Assembly (NCBI GenBank): GCA_014382535.1
Contig: JACNJN010000149.1
Span: 1-46,969, forward strand
From: Candidatus Desulfolinea nitratireducens
GTDB taxonomy: Bacteria > Chloroflexota > Anaerolineae > Anaerolineales > Villigracilaceae
DNA: 46,969 nucleotides
Direction: 5' to 3'
A model generated the notes under the pieces. That model ran no database searches, was not told the DNA's origin, and worked only from the letters and a program-made list of their open reading frames with translations. Below are positions 1 through 7,420 of this stretch, piece after piece. Within the stretch, counting starts at the first letter, position 1, and every line of letters begins with the position of its first letter. The translations under genes were made by a program, and so were the position numbers.

Positions 1-1
1 T

Positions 2-18
2 GACTCCACTGAAAAAAG
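2..18 (+). repeat. Left terminal inverted repeat of the insertion sequence
   Basis: 17 bp matching the reverse complement of 1786-1802 at 16 positions. It lies 8 bp beyond the transposase stop codon. Confidence 0.8.
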
Positions 19-25
19 CTGAACT

Positions 26-1738
26 TTAACAACCGACAACTGAGCCGAATCCATAATGTAGAGGTGTCCAGCCGCTAAGGAAAAGGAAAAAAGAATCCTG
101 GGCTGTCTTTTCTTTTGCTTCTCCATCAGGTTTGGCTGATTGAGGCTTTCTTTTTGCTGCTATAAAACGCTGAATTCGCCGCACATTGGCCATGGCGGCT
201 GAGGCAATGATTAGATTGGTCATGCGGAAGCTCCCTCGCACCGGCAATTTGCCAGCAGGGAAGGGGTGTTTAACCGAACGGACCGTGGCTTCCACCGCAG
301 CCCGCAGGTTTTGACTGGATCGGGCATAGGCTTGACTTTGTCTGCGCCGCTCCGCAGCACGGGCTTGGTTCTGAGTGAAACGAAGATGATACTTCGGGTC
401 ACGTTTTCCCGGTTGAGCAGGACAGGCTTCCCGCAAGGGACAGTTCCGACATTGCTTCGGATCAAAATGAGCGACAAAGGATTTCTTCTGGTTGCTGGTT
501 TGAACGGGAACAGTTTGTTCTTTTGGACAGGTGGCTTTGGTTGGCTTGCCATCCTTGTTGAACTTGATCGTGAACTGGGAAAGATGTACCTTGTCAGAGG
601 CAGGGCTGCGTCCACGGATCGCGGTTTGGATCAAGGTAACATCCTGTTTTTGCAATGCCTGATCGCTAACCTCGCCGCCATAGCCGCCATCTGTCAGCAT
701 GGTATCGACATCGGTCCGCTCTTTCAGGTTGGGGAGCGCCTCTGCCAGCAATTGTCCGTCATCCACATTATTGGGCGCAACCTGTACCTTCGTGATCAAC
801 TGCAGGTCGTTCTCCGGATCACAGGTTTCAGTAATATTGGCGACATACCCCTTATAATGCTTCTTCGCTTTCGTGCGGTAAGTCGCTTCCAGGTCGTCCA
901 CGGATTGCAGGCAACCGGACGTGATTTCATCGTTCTTTTTCGGACTGACTGCCTTGGAAACCAGCTTGAAGTTTTCGGCAAAGAGACGCGCAAGCACCTG
1001 ATAAGGTACTTCGGCGGCATAGGCCTTCTTGAGTTCCTGCAAGAGCAGATGGATTGCCTGCCCAATCTCTTGCAGATGTTCCTGCACGGCTTCTGTCCCT
1101 TTGACCCGATAAGTGTAGTGACCGGCGCTATCGCGGGTATAGGGTGCCAAAAGTTCCCCCAGCCGAGCTTTGTCCGCTTCACTCAAGATGCGTGCCACAC
1201 GCTGCAAACCTTCTACCAACAGTTGTAAACGACTGGCAGAGACAATATTGCTGGCAATTTGCGTCGAATCCATTCTCTGCATCTTCGTGCGCACCTTCAG
1301 GCTCGTAATTTGAGCATCGGTGATTTTCTCGAAAGCCTGTTCCAGAAGATTGATCCCTTTTTCGGCATTGTAGCGGCTCAACCGCTCGCGGAAATAGTAC
1401 AGCGTGCGAATCTCAAAGTCCCCATCGCCCAAGCGATCATATCCAAGGGCGTAGCGAACTTGCAGGTCAAAACAATAATGCTCGTATAATTCTTCGTCGC
1501 TCCAGCCAAAGCCGGATTTCAACGCTTCCAGCCCAATCAGAACATTCACGGGCACATTCGGACGCGAGTCTTTTTCGGAATATAGCACGGCAAAGCGCTC
1601 TTCATCAATCCGACAGAAGAATTCTTTGTAGAATGTGCTCGCCCAAGAATTCTCCAGACGCTTGCGCTGCTTTGCCGGAAGTTCGCTGGCAGCGCTGATC
1701 AGTGCAGGTTGTTGGTGGTTTGTGTTTTTTCGGAACAT
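26..1738 (-). CDS. IS1182-family transposase (DDE type)
   Basis: This 570-residue protein has the usual IS1182 layout. An N-terminal DUF772-like helical region (about 35-125) holds the YALGYDRLGDGDFE stretch. The DDE catalytic core follows, with a first Asp in MDSTQ (D157), a second in LTDGGYGG (about 345) and a C-terminal Glu near EATVRSVKH. A cysteine-rich insertion (CRNCPLREACPA, about 430) precedes the last catalytic block and is typical of the family. The protein cuts and re-inserts the element by acting on its terminal repeats. The frame is intact, with no internal stop. It is the only gene between the inverted repeats, and the C-terminal tail after the KRKP segment is low-complexity. 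Family assignment is firm; activity is inferred. Confidence 0.93.
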   Translation of the reverse strand: MFRKNTNHQQPALISAASELPAKQRKRLENSWASTFYKEFFCRIDEERFAVLYSEKDSRPNVPVNVLIGLEALKSGFGWSDEELYEHYCFDLQVRYALGYDRLGDGDFEIRTLYYFRERLSRYNAEKGINLLEQAFEKITDAQITSLKVRTKMQRMDSTQIASNIVSASRLQLLVEGLQRVARILSEADKARLGELLAPYTRDSAGHYTYRVKGTEAVQEHLQEIGQAIHLLLQELKKAYAAEVPYQVLARLFAENFKLVSKAVSPKKNDEITSGCLQSVDDLEATYRTKAKKHYKGYVANITETCDPENDLQLITKVQVAPNNVDDGQLLAEALPNLKERTDVDTMLTDGGYGGEVSDQALQKQDVTLIQTAIRGRSPASDKVHLSQFTIKFNKDGKPTKATCPKEQTVPVQTSNQKKSFVAHFDPKQCRNCPLREACPAQPGKRDPKYHLRFTQNQARAAERRRQSQAYARSSQNLRAAVEATVRSVKHPFPAGKLPVRGSFRMTNLIIASAAMANVRRIQRFIAAKRKPQSAKPDGEAKEKTAQDSFFLFLSGWTPLHYGFGSVVGC

Positions 1739-1785
1739 GAAGTAATTATATTAAACTTTTGCCCTTTTGAGGAGGGGCAATCTAC

Positions 1786-1802
1786 CTTTTTGCAGTGGAG
1801 TC
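1786..1802 (-). repeat. Right terminal inverted repeat of the insertion sequence
   Basis: Partner of 2-18, about 48 bp upstream of the transposase start. The transposase promoter should lie between this repeat and the start codon. Confidence 0.8.
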
Positions 1803-1928
1803 TATAGTGGTTGCCATAATATTCCTTCTCCGGGAGACGAGTTATTTTCTAGATTTGTTTTTCTTGTCTGGTGTAAAATAGGGTGGTTGTCCACAATACT
1901 ATTTAATTCAAATCCAGGCGGAGGAAAA

Positions 1929-2723
1929 ATGAATCACGAAAAATCAATGGAGATATATCATCAACTGCTTAAAGGGGATGAATGGGCAGATGATTTCGAC
2001 GAATTCAATACCGACCAACAACAGGGCCTGACACGGCCAGATGTGCAAAAACCCTGTCCAGCAGATGCCCAAACCTTCAACCTGATCCCCCCAGAAGATT
2101 TTAAGATCGGCAACACTCCGGCGATAGACGTGATCCGCGGGCGTCTCAGTCATCGCCACTTTAAAACTGAAACGCTCTCCTTGGAAGAACTGTCTTTTCT
2201 GTTGTGGGCAACCCAGGGTGTCAGGGAGGTGGATATGATCGATGGAATCACCTATTATCGTCGCAATGTACCCTCTGGCGGCAACCGCCACCCCTTCGAG
2301 ACATACCTCAGCATCCACCGGGTGGGTGGATTTGACGCAGGGCTTTATCGCTACCTTCCCATAGACCACAAACTGGTGCTTGAGAGAATAGATCCTGAGA
2401 TCGCTCAACAAGTGAACGAGGGCTCCTTGATGCAGAATGCACCTCATGCTGGGGAGGATTATTATTTTATCGCCGAGAGTTCGGTGGTCTTTATCTGGAC
2501 AGCAACCCCCTACCGAACAGAATGGCGGTATGGCCCAGCAGGCCCCAAGCTGGTCGCGATTGACGCCGGGCATGTCTGCCAAAACCTATATACCGCCTGT
2601 GGGGCGATCGGGGCGGGAACCTGTGCGGTGGGGGCTTTTAACCGAAAAATAATGGATAAGGTTCTAAACATAGACGGCGAAAAAGAATTTTCGGTTTATA
2701 TGGCCCCTGTTGGGAAGGTATAG
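1929..2723 (+). CDS. SagB/ThcOx-type nitroreductase-fold dehydrogenase
   Basis: This 264-residue protein has the SagB-type nitroreductase fold, which binds FMN and oxidises thiazolines or oxazolines in peptide maturation or reduces small electrophiles. Visible family marks are the VIRGRLSHRHF opening (the R-S-R FMN-phosphate site, about 66-76), LSFLLWATQG, and RRNVPSGGNRHPFETYL, the SagB-like PSGGNRHP block. The C-terminal half has a Gly- and Cys-rich QNLYTACGAIGAGTCAVG segment. I chose the ATG at 1929 because GGCGGAGGA sits just upstream; an in-frame start at 1767 would begin inside the insertion sequence. No cyclodehydratase or precursor peptide is adjacent, so a thiazole/oxazole pathway is unsupported here. 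The gene lies directly downstream of the insertion sequence and may have lost its original upstream neighbours. Confidence 0.85.
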   Translation: MNHEKSMEIYHQLLKGDEWADDFDEFNTDQQQGLTRPDVQKPCPADAQTFNLIPPEDFKIGNTPAIDVIRGRLSHRHFKTETLSLEELSFLLWATQGVREVDMIDGITYYRRNVPSGGNRHPFETYLSIHRVGGFDAGLYRYLPIDHKLVLERIDPEIAQQVNEGSLMQNAPHAGEDYYFIAESSVVFIWTATPYRTEWRYGPAGPKLVAIDAGHVCQNLYTACGAIGAGTCAVGAFNRKIMDKVLNIDGEKEFSVYMAPVGKV

Positions 2724-2836
2724 GTAAAATAGAAAAAATATGGTGAGGCTGCCTGTTCTCAGAAACCTGATTCTAAGCAAAGATGATCGACCGAGAAGGT
2801 ATTGCGGCGAACAAAACTTTTTTTCAGGAGGTCTTC

Positions 2837-3469
2837 ATGCTGGAAGGTCATGTTATTGGTGGGGTTGGTTTAATATTATTAGGTATATTTATCGCTCTGG
2901 GTCGATTTCAACGTTGGGAATGGGTAAACAACCACCATAAAGTACAAACGGTTGAGAAGATATTGGGTGAGAAAGGGGCAGATAATTTTTACTTGATTTT
3001 AAGCATAGGTAGTGTAGTCTTAGGCATTCTGACTGCCCTAAAGGTTATTGGTAATCATATTTCCACATCCTTCATGCCGCGAGAAAAGAGGGCGAGACGG
3101 CAGGACAGGTGCTGGTGGCAAAGGATTCAAATCAACACTCTTTGTATTATAATTCCTGTGAGGTTTGTCATGCATCTAAATGAATTGAAGAAAATTAGAG
3201 GGCAGCTTTATCAAATTGCTGCCAGACATGGGATTGCTAAAGTCTACGTCTTTGGTTCTGTAGCGCGTGGGGAAAGCAGTGAAATCAGCGATCTTGATCT
3301 CCTCGTTGAGATGGAAACTGGCGCATCCGCTTTTGGGGTTGGCGCATTTCAATTCGAAGCCCAAAAGCTCCTCGGGGTTCAGGTTGATGTCATTCCAACC
3401 TTTACCCTACCAAAAATTGAAGATAAAAACTTTGTTCAATCCGTGCAGGCAGAAGCAGTTGCTTTATGA
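2837..3469 (+). CDS. Small two-helix membrane protein ORF continuing in frame into MntA
   Basis: An ideal AGGAGG lies 6 bases before the ATG at 2837. The first 75 residues form a small membrane protein with one hydrophobic helix near 5-21 (HVIGGVGLILLGIFIAL) and another near 50-68 (FYLILSIGSVVLGILTAL), separated by a charged loop. I recognise no family. No stop codon follows. Instead the frame passes through a basic, unlikely stretch (PREKRARRQDR) and enters the MntA frame at 3170. The most likely history is a small membrane gene whose 3' end was lost when the toxin-antitoxin cassette arrived, since the junction coincides with a tRNA-end-like repeat at 3109-3133. Whether the 210-residue fusion is made is unknown; MntA has its own start signals. 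Confidence 0.5.
   Translation: MLEGHVIGGVGLILLGIFIALGRFQRWEWVNNHHKVQTVEKILGEKGADNFYLILSIGSVVLGILTALKVIGNHISTSFMPREKRARRQDRCWWQRIQINTLCIIIPVRFVMHLNELKKIRGQLYQIAARHGIAKVYVFGSVARGESSEISDLDLLVEMETGASAFGVGAFQFEAQKLLGVQVDVIPTFTLPKIEDKNFVQSVQAEAVAL
3109..3133. repeat. tRNA-3'-end-like direct repeat, copy 1
   Basis: Matches 4380-4404, the 3' end of the tRNA-Gln gene, at 22 of 25 positions in the same orientation, with the exact core ggcaaaggattc. It also matches 3869-3889 at 19 of 21. It lies immediately upstream of the MntA promoter. Confidence 0.65.
3126..3153 (+). promoter_or_regulatory. Candidate promoter for mntA-hepT
   Basis: A consensus TATAAT at 3148-3153 is preceded at 16 bp by a weak TTCAAA. 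The expected transcript start near 3160 leaves room for the GAGGT ribosome site before the ATG at 3170. This lets the antitoxin gene be expressed independently of the membrane ORF that runs into it. Confidence 0.5.
3170..3469 (+). CDS. mntA: MntA-like minimal nucleotidyltransferase antitoxin
   Basis: This 99-residue MNT-fold nucleotidyltransferase has the signature GSVARGESSEISDLDLLVE at about 29-47: GS at 29-30, RG at 33-34, the metal-binding D41 and D43, and a third acidic residue near D73 in VQVDVIP. MntA proteins transfer AMP groups to a tyrosine of the HepT toxin and so silence it. The partner gene overlaps the last 4 bases (ATGA), as is standard for the pair. The start at 3170 fits the family length and has GAGGT 6 bases upstream. 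The reading frame is also open further upstream into a membrane ORF. All catalytic residues appear intact, so it should be functional. Confidence 0.9.
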   Translation: MHLNELKKIRGQLYQIAARHGIAKVYVFGSVARGESSEISDLDLLVEMETGASAFGVGAFQFEAQKLLGVQVDVIPTFTLPKIEDKNFVQSVQAEAVAL

Positions 3470-3789
3470 AAGATAATAAAAGGCTGCACGATATCCTTGA
3501 TGCGATAATAGCGATTGAATCCTACGCTCTTTTCAGCTACGAAGAATTCATCGCAGATCATAAAACCCAGGATGCCATTTTATATAATCTGATCGTTATT
3601 GGTGAGGCGGCCAATCAAATCTCAGAAGCGTTTCAGGAGAAATTTCATAAAATCCCTTGGGCTTCCATGATCGGCACAAGAAATATCATTGTTCACGGTT
3701 ACGATCAAGTCAAATTACAAATCGTCTGGGAAATACTCCAACGTGATTTGACACAATTGAAATCAGAAATTACCAAAGTTATTGATTAA
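3466..3789 (+). CDS. hepT: HepT-like HEPN ribonuclease toxin
   Basis: This 107-residue all-helical HEPN protein has the active-site motif R72-N-I-I-V-H77-G-Y79, the RX4HXY pattern of HepT RNases. The tyrosine is the residue modified by the antitoxin. The preceding LYNLIVIGEAANQISEAF stretch is characteristic of the family. HepT cleaves tRNA or mRNA when released from control, slowing growth. It overlaps mntA by 4 bp and is followed after about 30 bp by a hairpin terminator, so the pair forms a closed two-gene unit. Toxin-antitoxin pairs of this type often sit on mobile or accessory DNA, in keeping with the surrounding repeats. Confidence 0.9.
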   Translation: MKDNKRLHDILDAIIAIESYALFSYEEFIADHKTQDAILYNLIVIGEAANQISEAFQEKFHKIPWASMIGTRNIIVHGYDQVKLQIVWEILQRDLTQLKSEITKVID

Positions 3790-3817
3790 AAGCAATTATG
3801 TCCATCTGTTAATCCAA

Positions 3818-3844
3818 ATGGCTCCCGAATGGGAGTCATTTTTT
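3818..3844 (+). terminator. Rho-independent terminator after hepT
   Basis: Stem GGCTCCC / GGGAGTC with a GAAT loop, followed by a run of T. It closes the mntA-hepT unit and overlaps the 3' end of the decayed gene on the opposite strand. Confidence 0.75.
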
Positions 3845-4244
3845 CCTTCGACTATACTTAATCTCCATGCCGGTGGTAAAGGATTCAAAGGCTACGACCT
3901 GTTCGAGCGGTATCCTAGCTTCCCCAACCTTCTCCATCATAATATCGGGTGCCGCGGTGGCCCTTACCTGGATACGGCTTTTCGGCCTTTTCCCCGGGAG
4001 TTTTTACAAAGATCAGGCTGCGGGCTTTCCCGGATGAGGGGTTAACAGCCCCAAATTCAATCCGGGTGATCTGGCAGCGTCCCACTACCATATCCTACCA
4101 GATTGTGTAGACATAATCGCCGACATTCAGGCGTGATGGTTTTCCCGCCATGTGAAATTCAAATTCCCCTGCGCGTCCATCATAAAGGGCCTCAACAGCT
4201 TCGATACCGTCTTTTTGGGGGATGGTTTTGGTTATACCGCTCAT
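3836..4244 (-). pseudogene. Decayed gene of unknown function (nonsense codon and frameshift)
   Basis: The ATG at 4242-4244 has a strong AGGAGA ribosome site. The frame gives 49 plausible residues (MSGITKTIPQKDGIEAVEAL onward, ending in DYVYTIW) and then TAG at 4095-4097, most simply a CAG-to-TAG change. Sense resumes as DMVVGRCQITRIEFG and runs about 45 residues. Near 3968 the frame must shift by one base to continue with RATAAPDIMMEKVGEARIPL and FESFTTGMEIKYSRRKK, ending at TGA 3836-3838. The reconstructed product would be about 135 residues, small, soluble and basic at the C-terminus. I do not recognise the family. Without the frameshift the frame stops at 3915. The two lesions argue for decay rather than read-through. 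Confidence 0.65.
3869..3889. repeat. tRNA-3'-end-like direct repeat, copy 2
   Basis: Matches copy 1 (3111-3131) at 19 of 21 positions and the tRNA-Gln 3' end at 17 of 21, in the same orientation. It overlaps the codons for FESFTTG in the decayed minus-strand gene. With copy 1 it brackets the mntA-hepT cassette. Confidence 0.5.
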
Positions 4245-4351
4245 TTCTATTCTCCTAAGAATTAATTCATCCTAAAATCAATTGAAGTAAATTGTACCGC
4301 GTCAAGGTCTGTGAGATGGTTTTAGATGTTGAAAAACGACTACCCAAACCC

Positions 4352-4377
4352 AAAAGGCTCCCGATTGGGAGCCTTTT
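4352..4377 (-). terminator. Terminator of the tRNA-Gln gene
   Basis: Perfect 11-bp stem AAAAGGCTCCC / GGGAGCCTTTT with loop GATT, starting 6 bases beyond the 3' end of the tRNA. The T-run on the minus strand makes it a good intrinsic terminator. Confidence 0.8.
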
Positions 4378-4379
4378 AT

Positions 4380-4404
4380 GTGCTGGGGGCAAAGGATTCG
4401 AACC
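4380..4404. repeat. tRNA-Gln 3' end, direct repeat copy 3
   Basis: The T-arm and acceptor end of the tRNA gene. This is the intact version of the repeat seen in altered form at 3109-3133 and 3869-3889. Confidence 0.6.
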
Positions 4405-4453
4405 TCTACTTACTGTTCCAGAGACAGCTGTCCTACCATTAGACGAGCCCCCA
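4383..4453 (-). tRNA. tRNA-Gln (anticodon CUG)
   Basis: A 71-nt cloverleaf can be folded by eye. The 7-bp acceptor is TGGGGGC / GCCCCCA and the D stem is GTCT / GGAC. The anticodon stem is GCTGT / ACAGT with loop CTCTGGA, giving anticodon CTG, and the T stem is AGAGG / CCTTT with loop TTCGAAT. A U1-A72 pair and discriminator G73 are glutamine identity elements. CCA is not encoded (the genome continues CAC), so it must be added after transcription. A terminator follows at 4352-4377. The gene faces away from glnS, the gene for the enzyme that charges it. Confidence 0.9.
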
Positions 4454-4525
4454 TTTCAGCGGCAAGATTTTACCATGCCCCCCATAATACGTCCAGCAAA
4501 AGACACTCATAGCCTTCTTCTTTGT

Positions 4526-4531
4526 TATAAT
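4526..4531 (+). promoter_or_regulatory. Candidate -10 box upstream of glnS
   Basis: Perfect TATAAT 39 bp before the glnS ATG, in the gap between the divergent tRNA-Gln gene and glnS. No convincing -35 box is visible. Confidence 0.4.
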
Positions 4532-4570
4532 TCGCCCACGCTTATTCTATAGATCAAGGATTTATCCATC

Positions 4571-6331
4571 ATGACAGAAGAGATTAACAAAACCTCCCAT
4601 TTTATCCGCGAAGCCGTCGCCGAAGATTTGGCATCCGGACGCTTTAGCAGCATTGCCACCCGCTTCCCGCCAGAGCCGAATGGCTACCTGCATATCGGGC
4701 ATGCCCGCGCCATTATCATCGATTTCAGCATCGCCGAGGAAAATGGCGGATTCTGTAACCTGCGCTTTGATGATACCAACCCCACCAAAGAAGACGTGGA
4801 ATATGTGGATGCGATCAAGGAAGATATCCGCTGGCTGGGTTACGAATGGAAAAATGAATTTTACGCCTCCGACTACTTTGACCAGCTTTATGAATATGCA
4901 ATTGAGTTAATTAAAAAAGGCAAAGCCTACGTTGATGAGCAAACACAGGATGAAGTCCGTAAAAATCGAGGCTCCCTCACCAAGCCTGGCGTTAACAGCC
5001 CCTACCGCGATCGTCCCATTGAAGAAAACCTGGAACTATTTAAGGCCATGAAGGAGGGCGAATTTGCGGATGGCTCGGTCGTGCTGCGCACCAGGATCGA
5101 TATGGAATCCGGGAATATGAATATGCGCGACCCTGTCCTCTACCGCATCCTGCATAATCCACCCCATCACCGCACCGGCGATAAATGGTGCATCTACCCG
5201 ATGTATGATTTTGCCCATGGTCAGAGCGATTCCATTGAGAGGATCACCCACTCGCTCTGCTCGCTTGAATACGAAGATCACCGCCCCCTTTACGAATGGT
5301 TCCTGGAAGAATTGGGGATCTTTAAAACCCGTCAGATCGAATTTGCCCGCCTGGGTCTGACATATACAGTGATGAGCAAACGCCGGCTGGTCAAATTGGT
5401 CAAGGAAGGTCTGGTCAAAGGCTGGGATGATCCCCGCATGCCGACCCTGACCGCCTACAGACGCCGTGGCTACACGCCAGAAGCGATCCGCGCCTTTGTC
5501 GAGGCAACCGGGGTCGCCAAAAAGAACAGCACTGCTGATGTGGGCTTGCTTGAGCACCATATCCGTCAGGATCTGAATAAGCGCGCCGAACGGCGGATGG
5601 CTGTCCTCGATCCGCTCAAGGTCGTCATCACCAATTATCCTGAGGGGCAAACTGAGATTCTGGAGGCGACCAATAATCCGGAGGATGAATCAGCTGGAAC
5701 GCGACAAATTCCCTTCTCGCGGGAATTCTATATTGAAAAAAGCGATTTCAGTGAGGATCCCCCAAATAAATATTTCCGGCTCGCCCCCGGACGTGAGGTT
5801 CGCCTCCGTTATGGATATTTTGTCACGGCGACCGATTTTGTTAAAGACGAGTCTGGCGAGGTAACGGAAGTCCACTGCACCTATGACCCTGAGACAAAGG
5901 GCGGCTACGCCCCGGATGGACGCAAGGTCCGCGGTACCATTCACTGGATCTCGGCAGAAGATGCAATTGATGCCGAAGTCCGCATTTATGACCGGCTCTT
6001 CACTGTCCCCAACCCGATGTCCGCTGAGGAGGGGAAGGATTTTACAGACTATCTTAACGCCGATTCGCTTGAGACCGTAAAAGGCTGCAAATTGGAACCA
6101 GGCCTGAAAGGCGCGCGTCCCGGTGACCGCTTCCAGTTCGAAAGGCTGGGATATTTTGTCGTCGATCCCGATACGACCGATGGGAATTTGATCTTCAATC
6201 GCACTGTCACCCTGCGTGATACATGGGCCAGGATCGAGAAAGCGCGCGCGAGCGAAAAAATGGAAGAGAATCGGCGCCGAAAGCAGGAACAGAAAAGAAA
6301 GCAGAAGGAAGCGGCAAAGAAAGCTGGTTAG
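4571..6331 (+). CDS. glnS: Glutaminyl-tRNA synthetase
   Basis: This class I aminoacyl-tRNA synthetase of 586 residues attaches glutamine to tRNA-Gln. The nucleotide-binding HIGH motif is at 41-44 ([13 protein letters not shown]) and the KMSKS-like motif is VMSKR near 268-272, both in the form typical of GlnRS. The [11 protein letters not shown] block (about 65-75) and the region around [15 protein letters not shown] are GlnRS hallmarks. The C-terminal anticodon-binding beta-barrel domains run from about 340 to 560, and a lysine/arginine-rich tail (about 560-586) follows. Having GlnRS suggests direct charging, although an amidotransferase route elsewhere is not excluded. The gene stands alone, next to the divergent tRNA-Gln(CUG). 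Confidence 0.97.
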   Translation: MTEEINKTSHFIREAVAEDLASGRFSSIATRFPPEPNGYLHIGHARAIIIDFSIAEENGGFCNLRFDDTNPTKEDVEYVDAIKEDIRWLGYEWKNEFYASDYFDQLYEYAIELIKKGKAYVDEQTQDEVRKNRGSLTKPGVNSPYRDRPIEENLELFKAMKEGEFADGSVVLRTRIDMESGNMNMRDPVLYRILHNPPHHRTGDKWCIYPMYDFAHGQSDSIERITHSLCSLEYEDHRPLYEWFLEELGIFKTRQIEFARLGLTYTVMSKRRLVKLVKEGLVKGWDDPRMPTLTAYRRRGYTPEAIRAFVEATGVAKKNSTADVGLLEHHIRQDLNKRAERRMAVLDPLKVVITNYPEGQTEILEATNNPEDESAGTRQIPFSREFYIEKSDFSEDPPNKYFRLAPGREVRLRYGYFVTATDFVKDESGEVTEVHCTYDPETKGGYAPDGRKVRGTIHWISAEDAIDAEVRIYDRLFTVPNPMSAEEGKDFTDYLNADSLETVKGCKLEPGLKGARPGDRFQFERLGYFVVDPDTTDGNLIFNRTVTLRDTWARIEKARASEKMEENRRRKQEQKRKQKEAAKKAG

Positions 6332-6363
6332 AAAGTTACAGGTTTGAAAGTTGGAAAACAAGT

Positions 6364-6471
6364 CAGTCTCTGAGCGGAAGTGAAGCGTAGCGAAACTGTA
6401 GACGACTTGTACTCGAAAGGGCGAAGAGCGTATTTTTAATAACTCGTCCTTCGACTGCACTCTTCCCGTTG
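6364..6471 (+). repeat. Dispersed CTCTGAGCGGA repeat, copy 1
   Basis: Contains cagtctctgagcgga, then GAAGAG and ACTCGTCCTTC. The same elements recur at 13683-13765 and, inverted, at 27215-27290. All three copies are intergenic. This copy fills the gap between the convergent genes glnS and pth. Confidence 0.55.
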
Positions 6472-6505
6472 GTCATCGCTCCGCCCAGGAGCTGACAGCT
6501 GAACT

Positions 6506-7084
6506 TTAAGCAGTATTGCCATTAAACTCGTTCATCGCCTCATCAATCCCCTCATCAATGAATTTGAAGGCTGCATCTGCGGCACGATCAAGAGTCTCTG
6601 AAAGAAGCATTTCATCCCCTATGGAGAAGTTTTGGAGCACATAGGCGGCCGGATCCATCCGTCCGGGCGGGCGCCCAATCCCCAGGCGTAAACGGGGGAA
6701 ATCCGGCGTGCCAAGCTGTTCGATTGTCGATTTGATCCCTTTTTGTCCACCCGCCCCGCCATCCGGGCGCAAACGAATTGTGCCAAATGGCAAATCCAGA
6801 TCGTCGTGGGCAATCAGCAAATTTGAGAAGGGCAATTTATAAAATCGAGCCAACCCCTGCACCGCCTGCCCAGAGAGATTCATAAAGGTCTGTGGTTTGG
6901 CTAGGATCACTTTGGTATCTTGATGACGGGCTATACCCACCAAGGCTTTTGATTGCAAACGCGTCATTTTGGCATCCAGACGGATAGCCAAACGATCGAT
7001 CAACATAAAGCCAATATTATGGCGATTTTCGCGGTAGTCACGACCCGGATTTCCCAGGCCAACGATCAGATAGGTGTCAGTCAT
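6506..7084 (-). CDS. pth: Peptidyl-tRNA hydrolase
   Basis: This 192-residue protein releases peptides from peptidyl-tRNA dropped by ribosomes, recycling the tRNA. Family motifs are VGLGNPGRDYRENRHNIGF (about 8-26) with catalytic H22, KPQTFMNLSG (63-72) and HDDLDLPFG with D94. The usual GGHNG segment is GGQKG here (112-116), so the His and Asn of the common form are replaced; the fold and catalytic His-Asp remain. It is convergent with glnS, separated by a dispersed repeat. An AGAAGAG ribosome site lies upstream of the ATG. Confidence 0.95.
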   Translation of the reverse strand: MTDTYLIVGLGNPGRDYRENRHNIGFMLIDRLAIRLDAKMTRLQSKALVGIARHQDTKVILAKPQTFMNLSGQAVQGLARFYKLPFSNLLIAHDDLDLPFGTIRLRPDGGAGGQKGIKSTIEQLGTPDFPRLRLGIGRPPGRMDPAAYVLQNFSIGDEMLLSETLDRAADAAFKFIDEGIDEAMNEFNGNTA

Positions 7085-7142
7085 ATTATTTACTCTTCTT
7101 TTTTACAACGGCTAAGTTTAACACAAAGCAGCCAATATGCTT

Positions 7143-7207
7143 TGAGCGTCCCGCAGGTTTATGTTTTTCAAGTACATGAATCATGGGAACCTGAGGGACG
7201 TTTTACT
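7143..7207 (-). repeat. 64-bp palindromic dispersed repeat, copy A
   Basis: Ends are inverted: gcgtcccgcaggtt on one side and aacctgagggacg on the other. The reverse complement aligns almost base for base with 15546-15608. It is a REP/MITE-like unit in the pth upstream region. Confidence 0.75.
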
Positions 7208-7420
7208 CCAATTAAATCAACTGCCTTTAGTGAATATCCTTTTTATCGAAGAGGGTGCGACACACTCCTGCTTGAGTGAAGATCCTGAAAAATTTAATAT
7301 GACCTGTTAAAATGGAATATATCAAGAAAATAAATGATTGGGCAAGCTCTGATGATTTGATTTTATGGTAAACTCATTCCGAAATATAAACACGCCCGAA
7401 GCAATGGAGGCTCCTCTCGG

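Larger units (their letters stand above)
2..1802 (-). mobile_element. IS1182-family insertion sequence, apparently complete
   Basis: A single transposase gene is enclosed by 17-bp terminal inverted repeats. The left end (2-18) reads gactccactgaaaaaag. The right end (1786-1802), read on the minus strand, differs at one base only. The element is about 1.8 kb, normal for the IS1182 family. Only one base of left flank is in the window, so a target duplication cannot be tested. The transposase frame is open, so the copy may be active. Confidence 0.85.

Noticed and set aside
266-1228. Open frame of 320 codons on the plus strand opposite the transposase
   Set aside because: It is a shadow of the transposase codons; the minus-strand protein has all IS1182 motifs and the plus-strand product matches nothing recognisable.
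1767-1928. Longer start for the SagB-type protein
   Set aside because: The extra 54 residues would begin inside the insertion sequence; the ATG at 1929 has GGAGG and fits the family start.
4095-4097. Recoded TAG (for example pyrrolysine) in the minus-strand gene
   Set aside because: A second lesion, a frameshift near 3968, makes simple gene decay more likely.
4292-4552. Short open frame across the tRNA-Gln gene
   Set aside because: It overlaps the tRNA and its terminator in full.
5690-6460. Minus-strand open frame of 256 codons
   Set aside because: It lies opposite the conserved anticodon-binding part of glnS, lacks a ribosome site and starts in a dispersed repeat.
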